DNA of 64,000 nt. Source: Corynebacterium kroppenstedtii (GTDB taxonomy: Bacteria > Actinomycetota > Actinomycetes > Mycobacteriales > Mycobacteriaceae). Under the pieces are notes generated by a model. That model did no database searches. It worked only from the letters and a program-made list of their open reading frames with translations, and was not told the origin of the DNA. Numbering within the stretch: position 1 is the first letter of the stretch; the number at the start of each line of letters is the position of its first letter. This document shows positions 43,298-51,703 of the stretch, piece after piece. The stretch spans positions 1 to 64,000 of the forward strand of contig NZ_QFRA01000008.1 in assembly GCF_003243515.1 (NCBI RefSeq). The letters run 5' to 3'. Made by a program: the position numbers and the translations under genes.

Positions 43298-44270
43298 GAC
43301 TTTCCTTGAAGCTATCTCGAGCCAAATCAGCGACCCCAATCATACCGGCTTCCGCCCCTAATGTTGCCGTTTTGATCTCCGCGAGTGGCCGATGCCCTGC
43401 CCCCACCACATTATCGGCATAAGCCCGAAGAGCACGGGGCATAAAAAGGTCAGAGTCCGTAGAAACGCCACCCCCGATGACGATCAATGACGGGTCGAAA
43501 AAGTCCTGGACCATGGCCAGACCTCTGCCCAACCACAGGCCAAAATCATCGACCACAAGTTTCGCTAGAGGATCCCCTTCCCGGGCAGCAAGGGAGACAT
43601 GCCGGCCGGTGATCTCATCCGGACGTGTCCGGTAGTCGCGAAGTAAGTCAGAGTCTAAGTCAGTATGGGAACCGATCATTTCGCGAGCGGTCGTCGCCAT
43701 TGCTGTCCCGGAACAGTAGCGCTCCAGGCAACCCCGCTTACCGCATGAGCATTGACGGCCATCGGGAACTACGCAGATGTGACCAAACTCGGGCGCGGTA
43801 CCGTACGCTCCCCGATAGATTTCGCCGTTCACCATCAACGTGCCGCCAATGCCGGTTCCGATGGCAAATAGCACCCAATTGTTCTCGTCATAGGCGCTGC
43901 CGTAGCGATACTCGCCCCACGCGGCAGAATTAGCATCGTGCTCCAAGCGGACGGGGAGACGGAGCCGCTCCTCCAGACGGTCGACCACCTTCGCATCGCG
44001 CCAGGGAAGGTGGGGGGCGTACCGCACTGTTCGACAGTCCGGCGTCAAGAACCCGGCTACTGCCATCCCTACCGCAGCAATGTGGTGCCGGCGCTGTAAG
44101 TGTCGGACAATCTGCACCACACCGTCTTCCAGCGCATGTGATGAAGCCGGGGTCGGGATTTGCTCCGAATCGATGATTATCCCCTCGTCGGTAACAACCG
44201 CACCACGCAGGTTCGTACCACCAATATCAAAGCCGACAGTAAGCGGTCGGACAGAAGCGTGATCGGACAT
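43290..44270 (-). CDS. glk: ROK-family glucokinase
   Basis: Phosphorylates glucose to glucose 6-phosphate. The ATP motif VGFDIGGTNLRGAVV is at the N terminus; the substrate-binding segment is EHDANSAAWGEYRYG; GTGIGGTLMVNGEIYRG follows. The ROK zinc site is complete: GHICV with CSCGKRGCLERYCSG. ATG at 44270 with AAAGG five bases upstream. 326 aa, matching corynebacterial Glk in size and in its position beside pimB'. No polyphosphate-specific signature can be read with confidence, so the phosphate donor is taken as ATP. Confidence 0.9.
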   Translation of the reverse strand: MSDHASVRPLTVGFDIGGTNLRGAVVTDEGIIIDSEQIPTPASSHALEDGVVQIVRHLQRRHHIAAVGMAVAGFLTPDCRTVRYAPHLPWRDAKVVDRLEERLRLPVRLEHDANSAAWGEYRYGSAYDENNWVLFAIGTGIGGTLMVNGEIYRGAYGTAPEFGHICVVPDGRQCSCGKRGCLERYCSGTAMATTAREMIGSHTDLDSDLLRDYRTRPDEITGRHVSLAAREGDPLAKLVVDDFGLWLGRGLAMVQDFFDPSLIVIGGGVSTDSDLFMPRALRAYADNVVGAGHRPLAEIKTATLGAEAGMIGVADLARDSFKESHA

Positions 44271-44366
44271 CAATACCTTTCGTTGAGGACCGCCGAAGAA
44301 AGAATCGTCTCAGTCAGTGGATAATGGCCTACTTCCGACGACGTAACTGGCGAACGGCTAACTTAT

Positions 44367-45515
44367 TCAATCTAGCCCGTCGAATAAAACCTGGGCCAAT
44401 TGCGGCCCTCTCACGGACCACGACCACTCCTTTTCGATGTATTCGCGGCCCTTGTGCCCCATCGCTGCAGCGCGTTCTGGTTGAGCAAGCAGCCCCGCGA
44501 CGGCATCCACAATCTCATCGACATGTCGGCCATTGACGACGATCCCCGTTTCCGAGGGACGGACTGTCTCTGGTGCTCCACCACCGTCTCCTGCGACCAC
44601 AGGCACGCCGCATCCTTGGGCTTCAAGGAAGACGATACCCAATCCCTCGACGTCCAATCCGCCGCCCAGCGTGCGGACTGGCATCGCGAAAACATCAGCG
44701 CACCGATAAAAATCCGGTAAGACATCGAAGGGAACAGGCCCCGTCGTGATGAGCGAATCACTGACCCCAAAGGCTGATGCGCGTGCGATGAGCGACTTTC
44801 TCCCTTGACCAGGGCCAACAATGAGAAGCTTCGCTGAAGGGATACGCTTCCGGATGCCGGGGAGAGCTTCCACAAGCATGTCTTGCCCTTTTCGAGGCAC
44901 AATTCGCGAAATACATACGACGAGGGGACCGTCACCCAACCCGTATTGCAGACGGAGGCGGTCACCCGCCTCCCTATTCGGCGAAAACCGGGTGATATCG
45001 ACCCCGGGTTGGAGCGATGACCACGCTGGGTGAGGTCCGAAGGCGCGACGTGTTCGCATCTGGGCATATTTGGACACGTAGGTCAGCATGTCGACGCGGG
45101 AACCGATCAGGCGAAGGACTTGCCGCACCCCTGGGATCATCGACCAGCCAATTTCGTGGCCATGCGTCGACGCCACGATCCGTCGGGCACCCGCTCGACG
45201 AGCAGCTGAAGCCATGAGGGCAAGTGGGGCGCTCGCACCGAACCACACAGTGTCAATTGACCAGGCGCGAATGATCTCGTGCATCCGTCGGGCTGTCATT
45301 GGGGTGGGCAGCATAACCCGACGCGGCCAACGAATGATGGTGAACGGAGCATCGCGGTCGAACACCTGGGTTGCGTTTTCGTCCTGGGTGGAGGCGAAAA
45401 CGATCAGTTGGTCGGGGTCGAGTGCCTGAACAAACTCGTGAAGGTACGTCTGAATCCCACCCACGGTTGGTGGGAAATCATTGGTGACGAGCAAGACCCG
45501 ACGAGAGTGACCCAT
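44367..45515 (-). CDS. pimB: GDP-mannose-dependent phosphatidylinositol mannosyltransferase PimB'
   Basis: PimB' (Rv2188c homolog) adds the second mannose to PIM1, giving PIM2, on the cytoplasmic side. GT4/GT-B fold: N-terminal VTNDFPPTVGGIQTYLHEF, STHGHEIGW, then the donor-site ISRIVPRKGQDMLVEALP and the E-x7-E motif in VEGLGIVFLEAQGCGVPVV. Length 382 aa. No Shine-Dalgarno; TAGAAT lies 8 nt before the ATG, so it may be leaderless. It lies upstream of glk and plsC on the same strand, with a 96-bp gap to glk. Confidence 0.9.
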   Translation of the reverse strand: MGHSRRVLLVTNDFPPTVGGIQTYLHEFVQALDPDQLIVFASTQDENATQVFDRDAPFTIIRWPRRVMLPTPMTARRMHEIIRAWSIDTVWFGASAPLALMASAARRAGARRIVASTHGHEIGWSMIPGVRQVLRLIGSRVDMLTYVSKYAQMRTRRAFGPHPAWSSLQPGVDITRFSPNREAGDRLRLQYGLGDGPLVVCISRIVPRKGQDMLVEALPGIRKRIPSAKLLIVGPGQGRKSLIARASAFGVSDSLITTGPVPFDVLPDFYRCADVFAMPVRTLGGGLDVEGLGIVFLEAQGCGVPVVAGDGGGAPETVRPSETGIVVNGRHVDEIVDAVAGLLAQPERAAAMGHKGREYIEKEWSWSVRGPQLAQVLFDGLD

Positions 45516-45544
45516 GGGCTCACATTCTATGAAACATCGCTGCT

Positions 45545-46618
45545 CTAGTAGCGACGGGCCCCGTACACAGGCATCGAGTTCACTCCGACAACCTGTACAG
45601 GGATGCCGTAATCGGCAGCGTGGACGACCTTGCCATTGCCGATATAGAGACCGACGTGGGTGGCCCCTGGGTAGTATCCGATGACGTCACCGGGTTGAAG
45701 ACCGTTCATGGATACGGGCGTTCCACCAGCCATCTGAGCGCCGGACGTGCGAGGAATAGTCTTCCCCATTTGGCGGTATGACCAGTACACCAGGCCTGAA
45801 CAATCGAACTCGTTCGGCCCGGCCGCACCCCATGAGTACGGAGCACCGAGCTTCGATAGGGCCGCGTTGACAGCAGCGTTAGCCGATTGCTGGGCGGCCT
45901 TGATTTGGTCCTTACCCATGCGAATCGGGTTGTTCTTATCTTCCCACCGCCGACGCTCTTCAGCGGAGAAGTTATCGATCGCAGCCTTGATTCGAGCAGT
46001 CTGAGCTTTGAGCTCGTCCTGCTTGGCGAGCAACTCTTTTTCCTGCTTATTCAACTCATCGGAAGCGTTCTGAGCAGCGTCTTTGGCTTTTGCGGCAACA
46101 TCTCGCTCTTTGTTCGCCGCACTCGACACACGTCGGTACTGATCGAGCGTATTCTGCCGTCCGGTGGCAAGGGCGCTGATATACGATGCCCGGTCGATAG
46201 CGTCCTGCGGGTTCGCCGCACCAATATAGGCAGTGGTGGGGTCAATGCTGACTTGCCGGTAGCGCGACAACGCGATCTGATCCACCTTGGAGCGAATAGC
46301 GTTAGCTTTATCCGACGCCGTCCGTGCCGCGTCCGATTTGCTATCGACGTCGTGCTGAGCTTTCTTCAGCGTTTGATCAGCGCCTTTGATCTTTTCTTCA
46401 AGCTCTTTAATTTTTTCCGACGTCTGCTCGGCTTCGCGCGAAACCTCAGACATCTGCGCGAAAAGATCGTCTTTATTCGCCGGTGTCGCCGCCGAGGGGG
46501 CAGGATCGGCATAAGCAGGAGTCTGGCCGACTACCGGAATAGCAAGAAAGGCTGGGAGGGAGGCCGCAGCTACCACCATTCGAGTACACCGCGACGGCAA
46601 AACCATACTGAGACGCAC
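45545..46618 (-). CDS. Secreted NlpC/P60 peptidoglycan endopeptidase with coiled-coil (RipA-like)
   Basis: A secreted peptidoglycan DL-endopeptidase, similar to RipA and Rv2190c types. A signal peptide (about residues 1-38, ending near TPAYADP) is followed by a helical coiled-coil region (about 45-235), rich in Lys, Asp and Ala. The C-terminal NlpC/P60 domain follows (about 245-357) with the catalytic Cys in NEFDCSGLVYW, His in GATHVGLYIG and the third residue in KVVHAAD. GTG start at 46618 lacks a clear ribosome-binding site; an ATG four codons later is an alternative. The N-terminal coil resembles those that autoinhibit or are activated by FtsEX-type partners; this is inference. Confidence 0.9.
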   Translation of the reverse strand: MRLSMVLPSRCTRMVVAAASLPAFLAIPVVGQTPAYADPAPSAATPANKDDLFAQMSEVSREAEQTSEKIKELEEKIKGADQTLKKAQHDVDSKSDAARTASDKANAIRSKVDQIALSRYRQVSIDPTTAYIGAANPQDAIDRASYISALATGRQNTLDQYRRVSSAANKERDVAAKAKDAAQNASDELNKQEKELLAKQDELKAQTARIKAAIDNFSAEERRRWEDKNNPIRMGKDQIKAAQQSANAAVNAALSKLGAPYSWGAAGPNEFDCSGLVYWSYRQMGKTIPRTSGAQMAGGTPVSMNGLQPGDVIGYYPGATHVGLYIGNGKVVHAADYGIPVQVVGVNSMPVYGARRY

Positions 46619-46797
46619 GTGGATACTTTTACCAGTTCCGCGTCAAAAAATCACCTTGACCAGTCAAAATGTTAATAAAGTTAACCGTGTGGCCAATGCG
46701 GTTAGCGTACATCGAGGTTAACCGATCCTATCGACGTCTGCCCATGCCGAGCGAAGCAGCACCGAGCCCTACAGATCCCGTCGGTTCTTTATATAGC
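46619..46797 (-). promoter_or_regulatory. Region upstream of the RipA-like gene with GTTAAC-type repeats
   Basis: Three similar hexamers occur at 46680-46685 (GTTAAC), 46701-46706 (GTTAGC) and 46717-46722 (GTTAAC), about 16-21 bp apart, roughly 60-105 bp before the start codon. Such spacing could reflect cooperative binding of a response regulator (MtrA controls related hydrolase genes in the order). No confident -10 is called. Confidence 0.35.
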
Positions 46798-46824
46798 AAA
46801 AAGCGCCCAGATCACCTGGGCGCT
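46798..46824 (-). terminator. Rho-independent terminator of the nlpC/p60 gene
   Basis: AGCGCCCAG (46802-46810) pairs perfectly with CTGGGCGCT (46816-46824) around a 5-nt loop. On the minus strand the stem is followed by TTTTTGC. It lies about 92 bp after the stop of the upstream NlpC/P60 gene and separates it from the RipA-like gene. Confidence 0.85.
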
Positions 46825-46916
46825 CTAATCCTCAGCTGCGCTTAAGTAGCTGGAAGGTTGTTAGCCGCTATAGCCGGCCGCGTGCAACAAGCTCGTGCCG
46901 GGCTCAACAGCTCGCG

Positions 46917-47567
46917 TTACGCGTAGCGGGCAGCCGAGTAGGCCTGCATGGAGCTCAGCGGAACGACAGACACGGTCTGACCTTCCTGAGGAGCGTGGAC
47001 AACATTGCCGCCACCGACGTAAACACCGACGTGGTTTCCGCCGTAGAAGCCGACGATGTCACCGGGCTGCAGCGCGTCGAGCGCAACAGGGGCGCCGCCC
47101 GCCAGCTGAGAGTTCGAGGTCCGAGGGATGGCTATGCCGACCTGGTCGTAGGCCCACTTCACGAGGCCCGAGCAGTCAAACGCTGCGGGGCCGGTGGCTC
47201 CCCAAGCGTAAGGGGATCCCTGCTTGGACTGAGCGGCGTCGGCAATCTTCTGGCCAACGCTACGCAAGGTCTCGATCGGATCGATGGCCGGAGCTTCAGC
47301 CGGTGCGCCCCCAATGTTTGCGGCGGTAGCGTCGGCGTTCGGGATGTTAGCCTGCGACATGTAGTCGTGGATCTGCTTGTTTAGCGCTTCCTGTGCCTGC
47401 TGAATCTGATCCGGAACAGTGACCGTGTACTGAGTGTTAGGAATCTGAACTTCAGCAGCAGATGCGTTGGCAGCGCCTGCGATTGCGGTAGTCGCGCTCA
47501 AACCCACAGCAGAAACTGCAGCAATTTTGCGGCCGGTGGAAGCGCTCAAGCGGCTACGGTTAGCCAT
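46917..47567 (-). CDS. Secreted NlpC/P60 peptidoglycan hydrolase
   Basis: A 216-residue exported cysteine peptidase. The signal peptide ends around residue 38 (GAANASAAEV). A short helical, Ala/Pro-rich linker leads to the NlpC/P60 domain (about 105-216), with Cys in AAFDCSGLVKWAY, His in GNHVGVYVGGG and NVVHAPQEG. ATG with GGAGA upstream. It lies in tandem with the RipA-like gene but has its own terminator, and its 5' region (about 450 bp) is long and divergent from the exonuclease gene. Likely cleaves the D-Glu-mDAP bond of stem peptides, as family members do. Confidence 0.9.
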   Translation of the reverse strand: MANRSRLSASTGRKIAAVSAVGLSATTAIAGAANASAAEVQIPNTQYTVTVPDQIQQAQEALNKQIHDYMSQANIPNADATAANIGGAPAEAPAIDPIETLRSVGQKIADAAQSKQGSPYAWGATGPAAFDCSGLVKWAYDQVGIAIPRTSNSQLAGGAPVALDALQPGDIVGFYGGNHVGVYVGGGNVVHAPQEGQTVSVVPLSSMQAYSAARYA

Positions 47568-48027
47568 TCGTGTTTCTCCGATGCGTGTCGACGGTCAGAT
47601 CTCAGGCGGCACCCGCCGCTCTGTAATGTCTCGAAAAGGTTACGAAATGGATACGCTCTATGTCCAACTCGAAACCCGGGCAGAGGGTTCATTCACCCCA
47701 ACCACCATTCTGCAACCGAAACGTTATTTTCGAGCCGCCTTGTACACCACCATGATCGCCTTAACTTACAAGACCCTCTTGCGCTGGGGAAACGTCGCAA
47801 CATGAGAGCAATTAATCGCTCTAAGGCGCTCCGGAATCTCACCGCCAATAATCCAAAATGTGATATCTATAACAGTTTTGTCATGAAACCTCATCGCTCC
47901 CACAGAACTCACGCGTTTCAGCCGTGAATCGGTCACAACGGACCTACATTTCGTCGCTACTCGAACTATGACTCTCCCCGTCTTTGTCACATACCTCTGT
48001 GTCCCATGAGCGTTGTACCCTCTCACT
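47568..48027. other. Long divergent intergenic region, nlpC/p60 leader
   Basis: 460 bp between two divergent genes. The nlpC/p60 side, read on the minus strand, contains TTGGGGTGAAT (47691-47701), a hairpin formed by GAACCC/GGGTTTC just after it, and a GC-rich hairpin GCGGC-ACCC-GCCGC (47606-47619). These suggest a structured 5' leader. On the other side TACCCT (48016-48021) is a plausible -10 for the exonuclease gene. No gene seen. Confidence 0.45.
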
Positions 48028-49923
48028 GTGAACCGCGCCCGCACATCACTCGTCCCACAACATGGTGACTCCGTGAATTCAGACCACCCGTCATCTGACG
48101 CGCAGGCACATCTCCCCGTTTCTCCGACAATCAACCAGGACATCGCTGACTCCCTGATCGTCAACACGACATTCGTCGTGGTGGACCTCGAAACCACGGG
48201 TTTATCCGCGCACAAGGATCGCATCATTGAAATCGGCGCCGTGAAAATTCATGGTGGCGAGGAAATCTCCCGCTTTTCTACCTTCGTCGATCCGGGTCGG
48301 CTCATCCCCCCGCTCATCACGAACATCACCGGAATCAGTGACGATGATGTTGATGGAGCACCAGAAGAAGCCCAGGCAGTCAAGGATTTCCTCGAGTTTG
48401 CACGCGGATCGGTTCTCGTCGCTCATAACGCCCGCTTCGATATTGGGTTCCTCCAAGCTGCATCGATGCGCGCACACATCACGTGGCCACAGCCAACTCA
48501 CCTGTGCACATTGGTTCTTGCCCGAACGATGCTGGACCGCTCTGCCGTCGGGTCATTCAAACTGTCGTCTCTCGCGCGTCATTTTCACGCCACGACGACC
48601 CCCACGCACCGCGCGCTCGATGACGCCCTCGCCACAGTCACTGTGTTCCACGGCCTTCTTGAGGAGCTCGGTTCCCACGACATCATTCATGTCGGGGATA
48701 TTCCCACGCGCCCCGGCCGAGGGGCCGCTGGTGCGTCGGTCTCCCAATCAGCGACTCCCGATGTCACGTCGATTTCTCCATCCCCCAACCGCTACCGCCA
48801 CCTCATTGAGAACGTCCCCTCGACCCCAGGCGTCTATATTTTCCGTTCACACTCTGGTGAACCGTTATATATAGGTACAGCAGTGAACCTCCGGCGTCGG
48901 CTCAGACAATACATAAATGGCAATGACAAACGGCGCCTGATCCCGCACCTTCTCCCCCAAACTCGGAATATCGACACGATCGAATGTGCTCACGGCTTTG
49001 AGGCGGAAGTTCGCGAAGCAACACTAATCGCCCGATTCCGCCCGCCGTTTAACCGACGTTCTAAGGAACCGCGGCAGTATTGGTGGATTTCCGGCGCGCG
49101 TCCGCGTGCGCACGACGTCTCGCGGGCCACGATCTCGCGCGATCCCCGTTCGCATAACGCTCTCGGCCCGTTTCGGACGCGCCAAAAAGCGACGACGGCG
49201 GCGCGGTTGCTCGGTATCGGCGCTCCGACTGCATCCGGGCTCCCCGTCGACCAAGCCATCCATTGGCCATCGTCGTTATCGACCGCAGAGGAACGCATTG
49301 CTGCCTTCTTAAACCCTGACGGAGCCTTAGATTCCGACGGCGTTGCCACTCCCGGCCCGGCTGACCTATCCGATGACATCCCCACCGGCGATCATTCATA
49401 TCCTGTTCAGCCCCTCCAGGAGAACAGCCGAAGTCAAGGGGATAGACCTGACTACTACCAGCAATTGATCAATGTGGTCACCGACTTGGCATCGGACGGT
49501 CGTTTTCAACGCGCAGCTCTCACGCGGGATGCCGTTGCAGCCTTGTTATCGACGACGGCTACCGCGCAGGCCTACCGCGCTCTCGCCGGGACTCCCGAGA
49601 TGAGGTTGACAGCGCCTGATGGCGAAGGCGGGTGGAACCTTGCGGTCGTACGTTACGGGCGGCTGGCGAGCGCGGGGCATGTTGCCAGAGGGGGCGCTCA
49701 TGGGAACGCGGTGGATTTGCTCGTCGCCCATGCCACGCATGTTGAGCCGGATTCTTCCCCCCTTGGGGGCGCGAGCATTGAGCAGTTACGCGTGATCCGA
49801 CGGTGGATGGAAAAACCCGGAGTGCGGCCAGGTCCTGATTGTGAGGGATGGTTCATGCCGGTCCTGGGCGCTGGGCGATTTGCCGCCTGGATAGATAAAG
49901 CCCAGAAAGCCACCGAGAGCTAA
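48028..49923 (+). CDS. DEDDh exonuclease fused to GIY-YIG (UvrC-like) nuclease
   Basis: Two nuclease domains in one protein (Rv2191-like). The N-terminal DnaQ-type 3'-5' exonuclease (about residues 45-220) has FVVVDLETTGLSAHKDRIIEIG, AHNARFDIGFL and HRALDDALATV. A UvrC-type GIY-YIG domain (about 260-340) has PGVYIFRSHSGEPLYIGTAVNLRRRLRQY, with the conserved Arg, and the Glu in EVREATLIARFRPPFN. The C-terminal 290 residues have no catalytic UvrC RNase H-like domain recognised by me. The start is uncertain: a TTG at 48013 opens the frame, but GTG at 48028 lies 6 nt after TACCCT and fits a leaderless mRNA. Presumed role in DNA repair; not shown. Confidence 0.88.
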   Translation: MNRARTSLVPQHGDSVNSDHPSSDAQAHLPVSPTINQDIADSLIVNTTFVVVDLETTGLSAHKDRIIEIGAVKIHGGEEISRFSTFVDPGRLIPPLITNITGISDDDVDGAPEEAQAVKDFLEFARGSVLVAHNARFDIGFLQAASMRAHITWPQPTHLCTLVLARTMLDRSAVGSFKLSSLARHFHATTTPTHRALDDALATVTVFHGLLEELGSHDIIHVGDIPTRPGRGAAGASVSQSATPDVTSISPSPNRYRHLIENVPSTPGVYIFRSHSGEPLYIGTAVNLRRRLRQYINGNDKRRLIPHLLPQTRNIDTIECAHGFEAEVREATLIARFRPPFNRRSKEPRQYWWISGARPRAHDVSRATISRDPRSHNALGPFRTRQKATTAARLLGIGAPTASGLPVDQAIHWPSSLSTAEERIAAFLNPDGALDSDGVATPGPADLSDDIPTGDHSYPVQPLQENSRSQGDRPDYYQQLINVVTDLASDGRFQRAALTRDAVAALLSTTATAQAYRALAGTPEMRLTAPDGEGGWNLAVVRYGRLASAGHVARGGAHGNAVDLLVAHATHVEPDSSPLGGASIEQLRVIRRWMEKPGVRPGPDCEGWFMPVLGAGRFAAWIDKAQKATES

Positions 49924-49943
49924 CGGTTTAGTCATACGCGAAA

Positions 49944-49971
49944 CCCCGCTTCCCTGTTAAGGAAAGCGGGG
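49944..49971. terminator. Hairpin between the convergent exonuclease and qcrB genes
   Basis: CCCCGCTTCC (49944-49953) pairs with GGAAAGCGGGG (49961-49971) with one bulged base and a 7-nt loop. It sits 20 bp after the exonuclease stop and about 95 bp after the qcrB stop. The T-run is short on both strands, so direction and strength are unclear. Confidence 0.5.
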
Positions 49972-50065
49972 CGAGTGACGTGCGCGTGAGATTACCTTTG
50001 CACACCGCGGTGCGGGGGCCGAGACTCACCGCTCGGCGGACCCACTCCATGGAATGCCCGGGTTA

Positions 50066-51703
50066 TTACTTATCGTCGTCCTTATACTGCTCACGGTTAC
50101 GCGCCTGCAGCTCTTCGAGCATCTCCTTCTGTTCGCGCTCGTTCTCGTGCTCGATCTCTTCCGCACGGTCCGCAATATCTTGCGAATCCGGCGTGAAGAA
50201 CGTGCCGCGACCCGGGTGGCCGGAGTAACCAAGCTGGTTCATCTGCTTCGGAACCGGGGCACCTTCGTATTCAAGCGGTACGGCGTGGCCGTGCTCATCA
50301 ACCGGGCCTAGCGGCTGGTGAACTTCAATGAACCCACCCGAAGGCAGAACTTCGATGGTACCGGTTGCCACACCATGTTCCAGAACCTCACGGTCAGAGC
50401 GCTGCAAGCCGAGGCAAATACGGTACGTGCAGTAGTACACGATCGGCGGAACGATAACGAGACCGATACGTCCAACCCACGTCATAGCATTCAGTGAGAT
50501 CTGGAAGTGGTAAGCGATCAGGTCGTTCATACCAGAGATGGTCAACAGGAAGTAGAAGCTGATGGCCATCATGCCGAGCGACGTACGAACCGGAACATCG
50601 CGGGGGCGCTGCAACAGGTTGTGGTGCAGGTCGTCGCCGGTGAGCTTTTGCTCGATGAACGGGTACGTAACCAGCAGCACAACCAGCACGAGCAGCATGA
50701 TCGCTACCCAGAAGATAGCTGGGATTGTGTACCGCCCGATGTACAACTCCCACGCAGGCATGACACGTGCAGCGCCATCTGTCCACAGCATGTAAATATC
50801 AGGCTGAGAACCTGCTGACACCTGAGCCGGGTTGTATGGACCCAAGTTCCAGATCGCGTTGATCTGGAAAATGCCACCGAGCAGAGCCAGAACACCGAAG
50901 GTGATGAGGCCAAAGCCGATACTCTTGACGGCGAAGACGGGGAGAATTCGCACGCCCACGACGTTGTTCTCGGTACGACCAGGTCCGGGGAACTGCGTGT
51001 GCTTCTGGTACCAGACCAGGGCAAGGTGCGCAGCAATCAATGCCAGCAAAATACCCGGAATGATGAGCACGTGGGCAATGTACAGACGGTCAATGATGAT
51101 GTCGCCCGGGTAGTCGCCGTTGAACATCATCCAGTGCAGCCAGGTACCGATGATCGGGAGACCAAGGATGATGGCCGACATAATACGGAGACCAACACCT
51201 GACAGGAGGTCATCCGGCAACGAGTAGCCCATGAAGCCCTCAGCCACCGACAGGAGCAGAAGCACACAACCAATAACCCAGTTGGCTTCGCGTGGCTTAC
51301 GGAATGCTCCGGTGAAGAAGATGCGGAACATGTGCACCGTAATAGACACGGCGAACATTAGGGCTGCCCAGTGGTGGATCTGTCGGATGAACAGACCACC
51401 GCGGACCTCGAAGGAGAGGTTAAGGGCTGTCTCGTAAGCGCGGGACATTTCCACGCCGTTGAGCGGTGCGTAGGCACCGTCGTAGATGACCTTGCTCATC
51501 GACGGGTCGAAGAACAGGGTCAAGTAGGTTCCGGAAAGGAGGAGGATGACGAAAGAGTACAGAGCAATTTCGCCAAGCATAAACGACCAGTGGGTCGGAA
51601 ATACCTTGTTGATCTGGCGCCGAACCCCGGAGGACATGGTGTAGCGGTCATCCATGTTCCGCGCGGCTTGCGCCATGTGCGATGGATAAGTCTTAGTGGT
51701 CAT
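50066..51703 (-). CDS. qcrB: Cytochrome bc1 complex cytochrome b subunit QcrB
   Basis: Membrane cytochrome b of the menaquinol-cytochrome c oxidoreductase; it carries hemes bL and bH and the quinol sites. The N-terminal four-helix part has QIHHWAALMFAVSITVHMFRIF and GYSLPDDLLSGVGLRI; heme ligand His pairs are visible in the second and fourth helices (HHW... and HVLIIPGILLALIAAHLAL). The C-terminal part has the helix set with PAIFWVAIML. Length 545 aa, with the actinobacterial C-terminal extension rich in Glu/Gln. ATGA overlap with qcrA. Forms a supercomplex with cytochrome aa3 oxidase. Confidence 0.95.
   Translation of the reverse strand: MTTKTYPSHMAQAARNMDDRYTMSSGVRRQINKVFPTHWSFMLGEIALYSFVILLLSGTYLTLFFDPSMSKVIYDGAYAPLNGVEMSRAYETALNLSFEVRGGLFIRQIHHWAALMFAVSITVHMFRIFFTGAFRKPREANWVIGCVLLLLSVAEGFMGYSLPDDLLSGVGLRIMSAIILGLPIIGTWLHWMMFNGDYPGDIIIDRLYIAHVLIIPGILLALIAAHLALVWYQKHTQFPGPGRTENNVVGVRILPVFAVKSIGFGLITFGVLALLGGIFQINAIWNLGPYNPAQVSAGSQPDIYMLWTDGAARVMPAWELYIGRYTIPAIFWVAIMLLVLVVLLVTYPFIEQKLTGDDLHHNLLQRPRDVPVRTSLGMMAISFYFLLTISGMNDLIAYHFQISLNAMTWVGRIGLVIVPPIVYYCTYRICLGLQRSDREVLEHGVATGTIEVLPSGGFIEVHQPLGPVDEHGHAVPLEYEGAPVPKQMNQLGYSGHPGRGTFFTPDSQDIADRAEEIEHENEREQKEMLEELQARNREQYKDDDK

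Noticed and set aside
44411..45067. 218-codon minus-strand frame inside pimB in another frame
   Set aside because: The PimB' frame carries all GT4 motifs; this frame is a shadow of it.
45887..46675. 262-codon plus-strand frame opposite the RipA-like gene
   Set aside because: Antisense to a coiled-coil region with biased codons, which creates long open frames; product is low-complexity Leu/Arg/Phe-rich without a domain.
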